From: Tidjanibacter sp.
Lineage (GTDB): Bacteria; Bacteroidota; Bacteroidia; Bacteroidales; Rikenellaceae
Assembly (NCBI GenBank): GCA_017648105.1
Contig: JAGCJH010000038.1
Span: forward strand, 1-37,228
Direction: 5' to 3'
DNA length: 37,228 nt
Under the pieces are notes generated by a model, which was given only the letters and a program-made list of their open reading frames with translations, ran no database searches and was not told where the DNA came from. Both the position numbers and the translations under genes were made by a program. Each line of letters begins with the position of its first letter. Position 1 is the first letter of the stretch. This document shows positions 16,670-24,399 of the stretch, one piece after another.

Positions 16670-17491
16670 CTATATTCCAAATATCGTGCGGGCATTGTGG
16701 GTTGTAACCTCGGCAACCTCCTCGGCGGTACACCCTTTCAGGCGTGCTATCTGCTCGCAAATATACACCAAATTTTTGGGTTCGTTGCGTTTGCCCCTAA
16801 AAGGTACGGGCGAAAGGTAGGGTGAGTCGGTCTCGACAACCATCATAGAGAGTGGAATGTGGGGTACGCTCTCCAAGAGTGGGCTCTTCTTGTAGGTCAC
16901 AACGCCTCCGATGCCAACCACAAAGCCCCCCAATCTCTCGATGCGCTCAAAGACCTCCACACTTTCGCCAAAGGCGTGGAGAATACCCCTTGCACGCCCC
17001 TTGTACTCCTCCAAAATAGCGAGCATCTCATCCCACGCACTGCGGGTGTGGATAACAAGCGGTATGTCATACTCAATGGCGAGTTCCACTTGGCGACGAA
17101 AGCACTCGGTCTGCTCCTCCTTGAAGTCACCACTCCAATAGAAGTCCAAGCCCACCTCGCCAACGCCATAGAAGCGCTCCACAGGTCGCTCAGCACTACC
17201 TACTGGGGCGTTTGACTTGCCACCATTGCACGCCCCAAGGAGTCGCTCCACCTCTGCCAACTCCTCTCTCCAATGCGGGTTATCATTGACCGATGTCGGA
17301 TGTAAGCCGATGAGCGAGTAGCAATTCTTGCGTTGGCGTGTGAGGGCAAACTGCGCCTCGTTGGTTTCGTGGTCGATAGCGGGGAAGACGAACGCCTCAA
17401 CGCCCACCTCCTCGGCACGCCCGAAGACCTCCGCAAGATCCCCTGCGAACTCTTCGCTGTAAATATGTGTATGTGTATCTATCAGTTGCAT
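16670..17491 (-). CDS. TatD-family metal-dependent deoxyribonuclease
   Basis: A 273-residue TIM-barrel hydrolase. Metal-binding motifs appear in family order: D-T-H-T-H at residues 4-8, G-E-V-G-L-D-F near 114-120, V-I-H-T-R near 149-153, H-A-F-G near 175, and V-E-T-D-S-P-Y-L near 222-229. TatD enzymes are 3'-5' exonucleases or DNases with roles in DNA repair and turnover. A small insert around residues 85-105 is rich in Gly/Ser/Asn. It lies six bases after dprA on the same strand, so the two DNA-handling genes are cotranscribed. Confidence 0.93.
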   Translation of the reverse strand: MQLIDTHTHIYSEEFAGDLAEVFGRAEEVGVEAFVFPAIDHETNEAQFALTRQRKNCYSLIGLHPTSVNDNPHWREELAEVERLLGACNGGKSNAPVGSAERPVERFYGVGEVGLDFYWSGDFKEEQTECFRRQVELAIEYDIPLVIHTRSAWDEMLAILEEYKGRARGILHAFGESVEVFERIERLGGFVVGIGGVVTYKKSPLLESVPHIPLSMMVVETDSPYLSPVPFRGKRNEPKNLVYICEQIARLKGCTAEEVAEVTTHNARTIFGI

Positions 17492-17497
17492 AGCATT

Positions 17498-18616
17498 TTA
17501 CAAAAGTCTTTCACACTTGCGGGCAGGCAATATTCTCACCGCATCACACAGCTCCAAGCCCGTCAGGAGCGACACAATTCTCTGGGGTGCAAAGCCCGTG
17601 CGCTCCACAAGCACCTCATACTCCACAATCTCATTCATACCCATAGCCTCCAACAAGACACGCTCGTCACCCTCAAAGTTGAGCGTTTCGGTGGGTGCTG
17701 TGGTGGGCGAGAGGGTCGCCTCCTCAGAGAGGGTCACATCCCAACCGAGCTCATAGACAATGTCGCCTCCCGAGCAGACCATTGCCGCCTTGTTTTGTTT
17801 GATTAGCAGATTGGAGCCAAAGGAGTTCTTATCAAAGGCACGCCCGGGCACCGCCATAACCGTGCGCCCATAGTCGAGGGCATACTCGGCAGTGATGAGC
17901 GAGCCACCCTCATAGGGGGACTCCACAACGACCGTACCGCTTGAAAGAGCAGCAATTATGCGATTGCGGGAAGGGAAGAAGCGCCCCGTATTTTTGTGCT
18001 GTGAGGATATCTCGGTAACTATCGCACCTCCACTCGCCAATATTCTATCGGCAAGCTGTCGGTTGCCCGCAGGTGCCACCTCCGGGAGAGCATTGGCAAT
18101 GACCGCCACGGTCGTAGCACCCACTTCGAGGGCTGCACGATGGGCATTCTCGTCGTTGCCGAACGCCAGACCACTCACTATGGAGATGCGTGGCACTCGC
18201 TCGTAGAGCTGCTCAACAAGCCTACGCCCCACCACCTGACCATAGGTCGAGATAGCCCTCGTACCCACAAGTGCCACTGAGGGCTGTGTGAGGGCTCGGA
18301 TGTTGCCCTGCACGAAGATTACATGGGGGCGGTCGGAACACTCCCTTAGAAGAGGCGGATAGACCTCATCGGTGGAGGCTATGGCAATGATGTGGTGCTT
18401 CTCGCAGTAGCGTATCTCACGCTCGGCAGCCGCCATCCCTACCCTATTTAATATATCGGCAATGATTGTATCCTTTACGATACCCGCACGCTCACGAAGC
18501 TCAACCTCATTGGCACGATAGACAGCCTCCGCCGAGCCGAACACATCTATGAGATGTGCAACGCCCTTTGTGCCGAGCGCTGGTGTGTAGATTAGTGCGA
18601 GATCGTAGGCGTTCAT
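17498..18616 (-). CDS. dprA: DNA-processing protein DprA
   Basis: A 372-residue DprA (Smf). An N-terminal helical region (about 1-75) leads to the Rossmann-like DNA-binding core with V-G-T-R at about 116-119, S-G-L-A-F-G-N-D-x-x-A-H near 148-159, and F-P-S-R-N-R-I-I-A near 212-220. The stretch V-V-V-E-S-P-Y-E-G-G-S-L-I-T-A near 229-243 is diagnostic. A C-terminal winged-helix part ends the protein. DprA protects incoming single-stranded DNA and loads RecA during natural transformation. The ATG at 18616 is used, since the longer frame to 18736 runs into the tRNA promoter region without conserved sequence. It heads a dprA-TatD-ansA unit. Confidence 0.95.
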   Translation of the reverse strand: MNAYDLALIYTPALGTKGVAHLIDVFGSAEAVYRANEVELRERAGIVKDTIIADILNRVGMAAAEREIRYCEKHHIIAIASTDEVYPPLLRECSDRPHVIFVQGNIRALTQPSVALVGTRAISTYGQVVGRRLVEQLYERVPRISIVSGLAFGNDENAHRAALEVGATTVAVIANALPEVAPAGNRQLADRILASGGAIVTEISSQHKNTGRFFPSRNRIIAALSSGTVVVESPYEGGSLITAEYALDYGRTVMAVPGRAFDKNSFGSNLLIKQNKAAMVCSGGDIVYELGWDVTLSEEATLSPTTAPTETLNFEGDERVLLEAMGMNEIVEYEVLVERTGFAPQRIVSLLTGLELCDAVRILPARKCERLL

Positions 18617-18659
18617 AATAGTTTTTCTTGGTTTCGGAGAGGTAAATTTATGTAAAAAA

Positions 18660-18690
18660 TTTGGAGTTTGCGAGAAAATAGTTACTTTTG
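18660..18690 (+). promoter_or_regulatory. Promoter for tRNA-Cys
   Basis: TTTG (18660-18663), 19 bases, TACTTTTG (18683-18690): a full match to the Bacteroidota consensus. It points at the tRNA gene 62 bases downstream and diverges from dprA. Confidence 0.8.
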
Positions 18691-18752
18691 TGCTCGCAAA
18701 GGTGATGACAAAATCTACCCCAAAAGGCGAAATCACTGATGCTCAAATAGTT

Positions 18753-18823
18753 GGTGCGATGGCCGAGTGGCTAGGCAAAGGTCTGCAAAACCTTCTACAG
18801 CGGTTCGATTCCGCTTCGCACCT
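18753..18823 (+). tRNA. tRNA-Cys (GCA)
   Basis: A complete 71-base cloverleaf. The acceptor stem pairs GGTGCGA with TCGCACC (18816-18822) and the discriminator is T18823. The anticodon loop is CTGCAAA, giving anticodon GCA for cysteine. The T arm pairs AGCGG with CCGCT around the loop TTCGATT. No CCA is encoded, so it must be added after transcription. It is a single tRNA with its own promoter and terminator. Confidence 0.95.
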
Positions 18824-18830
18824 CAAAACA

Positions 18831-18858
18831 AGGCTCGCTGATGCGAGCCTTTTGTTTT
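18831..18858 (+). terminator. Terminator after tRNA-Cys
   Basis: AGGCTCGC (18831-18838), loop TGAT, GCGAGCCT (18843-18850), then a T-rich tract. It begins seven bases after the tRNA. Confidence 0.85.
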
Positions 18859-19107
18859 GAGATGCGAATTTGTTTCGCATTTACACTTACATTCCTCCCC
18901 AAACCCCTCCTTTGTCAAAGGAGGGGCTTATTATTTATGGGAGTAGGCGCAAGAAGCAAGTCTTTTGTTTTTGAGATGCGAATTTACTTCGCATTTACAC
19001 TTACATTCCTCCCCAAACCCCTCCTTTGTCAAAGGAGGGGCTTATTTTTATTTGCTTGGGAGGGATGATGCGAGCCTTTTGTTTTTGAGATGAGAATTTG
19101 TTTCGCA
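18840..19107 (+). repeat. 114-bp tandem duplication behind tRNA-Cys (about 2.4 copies)
   Basis: The same block recurs with the GAGATGMG landmark at 18861, 18975 and 19089, an exact 114-bp period. Each full copy carries two hairpins: ATGCGAA-rich / TTCGCAT, and CCCCTCCTTT / AAAGGAGGGG. The third copy is cut after the first hairpin. Copies 1 and 3 also share the CGAGCCTTTTG of the tRNA terminator, so the duplication includes terminator sequence. The open frame across it only reflects the repeat. Confidence 0.85.
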
Positions 19108-19120
19108 CAATTTTACACAA

Positions 19121-19157
19121 CACGCCCCGCCATTGACTGTGGCGGGGCGTGAGTTTT
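19121..19157. terminator. Strong hairpin between the tRNA repeat and the acyltransferase gene
   Basis: CACGCCCCGCCA (19121-19132) pairs with TGGCGGGGCGTG (19140-19151), followed on the plus strand by AGTTTTT. It ends plus-strand transcripts best. It may also serve the minus-strand gene that ends at 19172, though its U tract there is weak. Confidence 0.75.
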
Positions 19158-19171
19158 TGCACCGAGGGCGA

Positions 19172-20557
19172 TTAGAGAATATCTTGCAGATTCCTATAAA
19201 GTTTTTCTCGGAGCGATGTGATATACTCCCTCTTGGAGCGTTTAGCAAACAGATAGCGGGCGTAGCCAAACACCTTTCTACTCCAACGCATATAGTTGCT
19301 GGCGAAGATAATCATCAGGGGGAATGCCACAAAGTAGCCAGCTGCCCACAAGAACATCCCCTTACAAAGCAATACAACAACCGGCACAAGACCACACAGA
19401 GGGTAGGTCACAAGGAGTGTCACTGCGAGGTTGATGGAGCCCTTGAATTGGCGATCCTTGATAAAGTTGCTATTGACAACCAGTGGAGCCAAGAACACAA
19501 ACCAAGTAGCGCCCATAGTGGTCACAAAGAGTGGCAGACCGAGGAGCAACAAAACAACCCTTCCGAGCAGACCCCACAGCGAGCGTGGGCGCTCAAAGAG
19601 CCACTCCCTAATGTGCTGTTTCTTAATATACTTGCGCAATCTCTTAGCGTCGTCATAGAGTTCCTCCATACGCTCGGGATGAGTCTCCGAGGCGCTCTCC
19701 AACTTCGCAACCAAGAGTTTGTCGGCAGCGAGTTTTTCGGGCAGATAGTCGGGGTCGAGGTTGTGTGCCTTTGCCCAATCACGACCGAAGGTGCTCTGTC
19801 TTAAAAAGTCTATCTCCTCATAGTTTTCCAGATCGGACACATTGAGCATCATATCCAAAATCTGTCCCCTCACGAGGTCATTAACCTTGCTCATAACCTC
19901 CCTCGGATGCTCCTTAAACTCCTCATAATAGGGCGACAGAGCGATGGGCTCGCCAAAGAGAATCATCATATCCTCACGGGGCAGGCGGTAGTGGGCATAG
20001 TGGTTGGCGGTGGGCATAACATAGACCTCCCTCTCGAAGCCTGCCTCCTCGGCGGCGCCAAAAGCCATCTTCAAATATGCTTGCGAGAAGTCACCCAACC
20101 AGCGTTTATTCTGATGCTGACCTTCGGGGTAGAGAATGACCGTTTCGCCGTGCGAGAGCGACTCGGCAACCTTTTCCAGCGTGCCCTTATTCTTAGTCAC
20201 ACCCTTCAAACCATCTACCCTCGCCCTATAAGTGGGAAGCAGACCAAAGATGGTCAGCAGTTTTGCAAAGACCGGATTCTTGAAGACACTCGCCCTCGCC
20301 AAGAAGCGGGGTTTCCTATCCGACAAGATGAACGCCAACGACAATGGGTCGATAAGGCAGTTCTGGTGGTTGGACACAAGCACCACAGGGGTGCCATCCT
20401 CAGGCATACGCTCCCTACCGGGGGTATAGACATGTGGAAAATAGACGGCATTGTTCACAAAAGACAGATATGAACGAAATGCCTTCATAATAACTCCTCT
20501 CTTTCGAGGTTTCAGTGCGGGACTTTCCACGCCCGCAGTTGTTTTCTCCCTTTCCAT
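19172..20557 (-). CDS. PlsC-like acyltransferase with C-terminal membrane domain
   Basis: A 461-residue protein with an N-terminal glycerophosphate acyltransferase (PlsC/LPLAT) domain. The catalytic H-x4-D motif is N-H-Q-N-C-L-I-D near residues 64-71, the third motif reads Y-P-E-G-Q (usual F-P-E-G-T) near 158-162, and V-M-P-T-A follows near 195. A helical region (about 260-345) leads to four or so membrane segments (about 350-430) and a basic tail. It probably acylates lysophosphatidate or a related lipid, but the exact acceptor is not readable. An internal ATG at 20488, preceded by AGAGGAG, is an equally possible start. It lies 84 bases after the cytidylate-kinase-like gene. Confidence 0.85.
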   Translation of the reverse strand: MEREKTTAGVESPALKPRKRGVIMKAFRSYLSFVNNAVYFPHVYTPGRERMPEDGTPVVLVSNHQNCLIDPLSLAFILSDRKPRFLARASVFKNPVFAKLLTIFGLLPTYRARVDGLKGVTKNKGTLEKVAESLSHGETVILYPEGQHQNKRWLGDFSQAYLKMAFGAAEEAGFEREVYVMPTANHYAHYRLPREDMMILFGEPIALSPYYEEFKEHPREVMSKVNDLVRGQILDMMLNVSDLENYEEIDFLRQSTFGRDWAKAHNLDPDYLPEKLAADKLLVAKLESASETHPERMEELYDDAKRLRKYIKKQHIREWLFERPRSLWGLLGRVVLLLLGLPLFVTTMGATWFVFLAPLVVNSNFIKDRQFKGSINLAVTLLVTYPLCGLVPVVVLLCKGMFLWAAGYFVAFPLMIIFASNYMRWSRKVFGYARYLFAKRSKREYITSLREKLYRNLQDIL

Positions 20558-20641
20558 AGATATATTTTATCAGTACATACTCGGCGTGTTCCCAACCCTG
20601 CGGTGTGTGTGACAAGCAAGGTTAAGAGCACCCCAAACCCT

Positions 20642-21253
20642 TTACTTCAATTTCTCTTTCAAAGCCAACTCTACAACATCGGCACAACCCTCAATGCCAA
20701 GCAGCGAGGAGTTCAAGCAAAGGTCGTAGCTATCCGCCGCACCCCAGCTCTTGAAGGTGTAGTAGTTATAGTAGGAAGCACGCTTGCGCTCGGTCTGCTC
20801 CACCATCTGGCGGCACTCCTTCTCGCACTTATCACACGAGGCACACAGGCGCTCAACCCTATCTTCCAGAGGTGCCGTAACAAAGACACTCAGCACACCC
20901 TCGTGCTCCCTCAGCACATAGTCGGCACACCTGCCCACAATGATGCACGAGCCCTGCTCTGCAAGCCTCTCAATGGTTTCGCTCTGAATAGCAAAGAGGG
21001 TGTCGTTGTTGATATAGCCCGAGTTAATCATCGAGCCGAAGCTCCAAATGCCCGTACCGAGGAGCGTGAGGTGGTTTTCATCCTCATCTGCCCTCTCGAA
21101 GAGTTCGCTACTCAGACCACTCTGGCGTGCAGCCTCGCCGATGAGTTCGCGATTATAGACAGGAACACCCAACCTACGACCCAACTCCTCCGCAAGAGCC
21201 CTACCGCCCGCACCCAACTGGCGACCAATAGTGATAACAAAATGCTTATCCAT
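20642..21253 (-). CDS. Cytidylate kinase-like family protein
   Basis: A 203-residue P-loop kinase of the cytidylate-kinase-like (Cmk2-type) family common in gut anaerobes. The N-terminal strand and loop read I-T-I-G-R-Q-L-G-A-G-G-R near residues 6-17. Y-N-R-E-L-I near 33-38 and I-I-V-G-R-C-A-D-Y near 101-109 are typical, as is the C-terminal Y-Y-x-Y-Y-T region. The P-loop departs from the usual G-x-x-G-x-G-K-S, so the substrate may not be CMP. Cysteines cluster at C-x2-C-x2-C near 138-145. The ATG at 21253 is preferred to an upstream TTG that lies within the intergenic repeat. Confidence 0.8.
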   Translation of the reverse strand: MDKHFVITIGRQLGAGGRALAEELGRRLGVPVYNRELIGEAARQSGLSSELFERADEDENHLTLLGTGIWSFGSMINSGYINNDTLFAIQSETIERLAEQGSCIIVGRCADYVLREHEGVLSVFVTAPLEDRVERLCASCDKCEKECRQMVEQTERKRASYYNYYTFKSWGAADSYDLCLNSSLLGIEGCADVVELALKEKLK

Positions 21254-21310
21254 ATCTTTTTTTGTTTTGTTTACTTTTTCTTGCAACTTTTTTCCGAAGC
21301 TTTTTGTAAA

Positions 21311-21436
21311 AAGCTTCACCAAAAACTTTTAGGGCGGACTTTGCTATACCTTATTTCGGAGCCACCCTCACAAAAGTGCCACTCTGGCACAAAAGCTTCA
21401 CCAAAAACTTTTAGTGTAGAGTTTGCTATGCCTTAG
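21311..21436 (-). repeat. Paired 44-bp direct repeat, hairpin module of the intergenic element
   Basis: Blocks 21311-21354 and 21393-21436 share AAGCTTCACCAAAAACTTTTAG and a following CTTTGCTATRCCTTA with few differences. An extra hairpin GAAGCTTTTTG / CAAAAAGCTTC-like stem lies just to the left (about 21295-21317). The same sequence in weaker form occupies 23519-23568. The right copy runs straight into the 9-bp array at 21431. Confidence 0.75.
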
Positions 21437-21475
21437 GGGCTTTAAGGACCTTAGGGGCTCTAAGGGCTCTAAGGA
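21431..21475 (-). repeat. 9-bp tandem array, copy behind the MATE gene
   Basis: Five units on the plus strand: CCTTAGGGG, CTTTAAGGA, CCTTAGGGG, CTCTAAGGG, CTCTAAGGA, then AAGC. It lies 13 bases beyond the MATE stop codon on the minus strand and belongs to the same family as 10793, 22999, 24352 and 31576. Confidence 0.85.
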
Positions 21476-21488
21476 AAGCAAAACCCAA

Positions 21489-22910
21489 CTACCCTTTACT
21501 CTCCACTCCTTTGAAGCCAATATCGCTGCCTGACTTCTTGAACTTGCGGATGAGTTGGATAATCAACACCGTTGCCACACACGAGGACACAAAGTCCGAA
21601 ATGGGCAGTGCCAACCACACGCCTTTGATATCAAAGAACATCGGCACAATGATAAGGCAGGGAATCAAGAACAGCACTTGGCGAGAGAGCGACAAGAAGA
21701 TTGCCTTATGTGCCATACCAATACTCTGAAAGAAGTTGGACGCCACCATACCGATGCCCACAAAGGGGAACATCGCAACAGCAATCGTAAAGCCCTTAGC
21801 GGCAATATCTATCATTGTGGGCTCATTGGCGAAGAGGCTCACAGCAAACTTGGGCGCAAAGACTCCCACCAAGAAACTGAGCGTAGTGCAGAGCGTAGCC
21901 CAGAAGACCGTCTGCCAAAAGACTTTCAGCACCCTATCGAACTTACCTGCACCATAGTTGTAGCCTGCAATGGGTTGCATACCCTGCGTGAAGCCCAAAA
22001 CGACCATCACAAAGAAGAAGATAATCCTATTGACGATACCATAGGCACCAATAGCCAAGTCACCAACACCCTCTCCCATCTGGTCACCATACCTACGCAG
22101 CTGGTTGTTAATCAGCAGCACAACAAAGCACGAAGCCATATTCATCAAGAAGGGCGAAAGACCGATTTTCAGCGACTCCCTTGCAATCTTACCATCGAAA
22201 GTGAAAACCTTGCCATTCTCGAAGTGGAGCACCTCCTCCTTCTTGAAGAGGATGGTGAGCTGCCATACGAGCGACACAATCTGCGCAAGCACCGTAGCGA
22301 TAGCCGCACCCTTAATGCCCATATCGAACACGAAGATAAACAGGGGGTCGAGGATTGCATTGAGCGTCACGGTCAAAATCGTGAGCCACATAGCCACCTT
22401 TGGTTTGCCCGCAGCCCTCATAACAGCATTCAAGCCCAAATACAAGTGAGTGACCACATTACCCAGCAGGATGTAAATCATATACTCCCTTGCATACATA
22501 ATGGTGTTGTCGCTCGCACCAAAGAAATACAAAATGGGGTCCAAGAATGTCAGACCAAAAATCATCAGCAGCACACCCAGCACCACATTCATTGTCATAA
22601 CATTGCCCAGCACCCTCCTGGCTACGCCATAGTTCTTCTGACCCAGCAACATAGATACAAGTGCCGAGGCACCCACACCCACCAACGAGCCGAAAGCAGC
22701 GGATATATTCATCAGCGGGAAGGTCACTGCCAAGCCCGAAATAGCCAGCGAGCCCACACCTTGACCAATGAAGATGCTATCCACCATATTGTAGAGCGAC
22801 GACGCAGTCATCGCAATAATCGCAGGCACGGCATACTTCCTCAGCAGTTTGCCAATGCTCTCCTCGCCCAACTCCGTAGGCGCTGCTTTAATATCTTTAT
22901 TGTTATTCAT
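21489..22910 (-). CDS. MATE-family efflux transporter
   Basis: A 473-residue inner-membrane protein with about twelve membrane segments in two halves, the usual MATE layout. The first half carries P-A-I-I-A-M near residue 28, followed by S-S-L-Y-N-M-V-D-S-I-F-I-G-Q, typical of the MepA/DinF-like branch. A-G-K-P-K near 168 also fits. Members export cationic drugs or metabolites in exchange for Na+ or H+. The substrate cannot be told. Its flanks on both sides are filled by copies of the intergenic repeat element. Confidence 0.93.
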   Translation of the reverse strand: MNNNKDIKAAPTELGEESIGKLLRKYAVPAIIAMTASSLYNMVDSIFIGQGVGSLAISGLAVTFPLMNISAAFGSLVGVGASALVSMLLGQKNYGVARRVLGNVMTMNVVLGVLLMIFGLTFLDPILYFFGASDNTIMYAREYMIYILLGNVVTHLYLGLNAVMRAAGKPKVAMWLTILTVTLNAILDPLFIFVFDMGIKGAAIATVLAQIVSLVWQLTILFKKEEVLHFENGKVFTFDGKIARESLKIGLSPFLMNMASCFVVLLINNQLRRYGDQMGEGVGDLAIGAYGIVNRIIFFFVMVVLGFTQGMQPIAGYNYGAGKFDRVLKVFWQTVFWATLCTTLSFLVGVFAPKFAVSLFANEPTMIDIAAKGFTIAVAMFPFVGIGMVASNFFQSIGMAHKAIFLSLSRQVLFLIPCLIIVPMFFDIKGVWLALPISDFVSSCVATVLIIQLIRKFKKSGSDIGFKGVESKG

Positions 22911-22927
22911 TTATCTCGTCTTCTTAT

Positions 22928-23083
22928 GCGACTTTTCATAAAAGAGTCGCCCAAAATTTTGGCGAAAAACTGCGTTTTTCTTCCCTAACTTTACTCTGCC
23001 CTAAGGGCATTAAGGGCTCTAAGGACCTTAATGGCTTTAAGGAAAAGCAACTACCTACTACTCGTTACTAATTAACTCTGCGG
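22928..23083 (-). repeat. Intergenic repeat element, copy 2 (most complete)
   Basis: In the sense (minus) direction it begins inside the end of the deaminase gene, includes its stop, then five 9-bp units. On the plus strand these are CCCTAAGGG (22999), CATTAAGGG (23008), CTCTAAGGA (23017), CCTTAATGG (23026) and CTTTAAGGA (23035). Hairpins with GCGACTTTT / AAGAGTCGC and GCCCAAAA / TTTTGGCG follow at 22928-22964, ending 17 bases before the MATE start. It aligns with 10732-10868 along its whole length, differing by one 9-bp unit. Confidence 0.87.
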
Positions 23084-23507
23084 GGTCACAATGAACAACC
23101 TCTATACCGGAGCGTCGTAGCAAGTCTATTCCGTCGGTGTTGTGGTAGAGGTCACAATAGACAACCCTCTTGATACCCGACTGGATGATGAGTTTGGAGC
23201 ACTCCATACAGGGCGAGGCGGTAACATAGAGGGTGCTACCATCGCCTGAGTTGTTACTCTTGGCGAGTTTTGTGATAGCATTAGCCTCAGCGTGGAGAAC
23301 ATAGGGCTTTGTCACGCCACTATCATCCTCACAGATATTCTCAAAACCCGAAGGGGTGCCGTTGTAACCATCCGAGATGATCATCTTGTCCTTAACAATC
23401 AGCGCACCAACCTGTCGGCGCACGCAGTAGGAATTCTCCGCCCACACACGAGCCATACGCATATAGCGCCCATCCAACTGTAACTGTTTATCTTCTTTGT
23501 ATCCCAT
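23058..23507 (-). CDS. dCMP deaminase-family protein (ComEB-like)
   Basis: A 149-residue zinc-dependent cytidine/deoxycytidylate deaminase. The catalytic H-A-E motif (L-H-A-E-A-N) is near residues 73-77, and the zinc cysteines P-C-M-E-C are near 99-103. The N-terminal A-x-x-W-A-E-N-S-Y-C-x-R-R-Q-V-G-A motif is typical of dCMP deaminases, which make dUMP for thymidylate synthesis. The ATG at 23507 is chosen over a non-ATG extension to 23558. The last residues (A-E-L-I-S-N-E) are encoded within the dispersed repeat, and the SPOR protein ends almost the same way. Confidence 0.9.
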   Translation of the reverse strand: MGYKEDKQLQLDGRYMRMARVWAENSYCVRRQVGALIVKDKMIISDGYNGTPSGFENICEDDSGVTKPYVLHAEANAITKLAKSNNSGDGSTLYVTASPCMECSKLIIQSGIKRVVYCDLYHNTDGIDLLRRSGIEVVHCDPAELISNE

Positions 23508-23518
23508 AGTCTTTTGTC

Positions 23519-23568
23519 TAACGACTTTTTCAAGGTTTTTTGCAAAAAGCTCCACCAAGAATTTTTAG
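23519..23568 (-). repeat. Hairpin module without 9-bp units
   Basis: ACGACTTTTTCAAGG followed by TTTTTTGCAAAAAGCTCCACC and AAGAATTTTTAG resembles 21286-21332 base for base in most places. It lies directly upstream of the deaminase start, between tsaB and the deaminase gene. Confidence 0.6.
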
Positions 23569-23608
23569 TCTATCATAGCGCAAGGCGGCTTTCCACCGGG
23601 GAGCTCGC

Positions 23609-24316
23609 CTAAAAGAGCTTTTTCTTGGATGCCGTAACAATAAAGTCTTTCAGGTAGAAAGGCTCAAAGTATGCAACATCCTCCGTTTCGCCTGCCTGCA
23701 AGCGACGCTCTGCCTCGGCACACAAACCACGAGCCGAGGGGGCAACGCTCACACACTCCGCCCACTCCAAGATACCACTGCACTTCTCGGCACCATTGCC
23801 GAAGATGACAAGTTTCCTATTGTCGAGCAGCACCTCACAGAAGCTCCTGTCGTGAACAACCTCCGCAACAACCTCCGAGAGGGGGTTGAGCTGATTGTCG
23901 AAAAGCTCGGCATAGACCTCCATCCTGCGTGCATCAATCATTGGGCAAAGAGCTACCCTCTCCCAATCCTCAATGGTCACAATGCCCGCCTCGACCTCCT
24001 CAACCAGACAGGCTGCCAGCGAGCGCAGGGAGTCAATAGCAAGCAGAGGAATACCCAACGCATAGCACAGACCCTTAGCGAACGACACACCAATACGCAA
24101 ACCCGTATAGGAGCCGGGACCCTTACCAACCGCCACAGCATCCAACTCATCGGGCTCGATGTTGTGCTCACGCAGAAGTTCCTGTGTGAAAACACCCACC
24201 TTGCGAGCGTGATCCTTACCCAAGTCGCTCTCTCTGAGGGCAATCATCTCGCCATCCCTTGCCAGCGCTACCGAACAAATGTCCGTGCCTGTTTCAATAC
24301 ATAAAATAAGTGCCAT
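23609..24316 (-). CDS. tsaB: tRNA threonylcarbamoyladenosine biosynthesis protein TsaB
   Basis: A 235-residue ASKHA-fold protein that partners TsaD in making t6A at position 37 of ANN-decoding tRNAs. The N-terminal I-E-T-G-T-D-I-C-S-V-A-L near residues 6-17 and the diagnostic G-K-G-P-G-S-Y-T-G-L-R-I-G near 68-80 are present. The metal-binding H-x-x-x-H of TsaD is absent, which separates it from TsaD. The length is that of TsaB. It lies between smpB and the deaminase gene in the long dnaG-led run. Confidence 0.95.
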   Translation of the reverse strand: MALILCIETGTDICSVALARDGEMIALRESDLGKDHARKVGVFTQELLREHNIEPDELDAVAVGKGPGSYTGLRIGVSFAKGLCYALGIPLLAIDSLRSLAACLVEEVEAGIVTIEDWERVALCPMIDARRMEVYAELFDNQLNPLSEVVAEVVHDRSFCEVLLDNRKLVIFGNGAEKCSGILEWAECVSVAPSARGLCAEAERRLQAGETEDVAYFEPFYLKDFIVTASKKKLF

Positions 24317-24351
24317 ATCTTTTTTGTCGAATCTCTAACGACTTTGCTCTG

Positions 24352-24396
24352 CCTTAAAATCCTTAGGGTCGTTAAAGACCTTAAAGACCTTAATGG
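24352..24396 (-). repeat. 9-bp tandem array behind smpB
   Basis: Five units on the plus strand: CCTTAAAAT, CCTTAGGGT, CGTTAAAGA, CCTTAAAGA, CCTTAATGG, then CTACTACC, which contains the smpB stop. The left flank ACTTTGCTCTG matches the flank of the other copies. It fills the 83-base gap between smpB and tsaB. Confidence 0.8.
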
Positions 24397-24399
24397 CTA

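Noticed and set aside
18841..19068. A 75-codon open frame that looks like a protein with two near-identical halves
   Set aside because: The halves are simply the translation of the 114-bp DNA duplication behind tRNA-Cys. It has no start context and no similarity beyond the repeat.
18824..19171. Possible CRISPR array behind tRNA-Cys because of regularly spaced repeats
   Set aside because: The period is 114 bp with both hairpins and spacers repeated, only 2.4 copies exist, and there are no cas genes.
21555..22988. A 477-codon open frame on the plus strand opposite the MATE gene
   Set aside because: It is rich in His, Gln and Asn as expected for the antisense of a membrane protein gene. The minus strand encodes an intact MATE transporter here.
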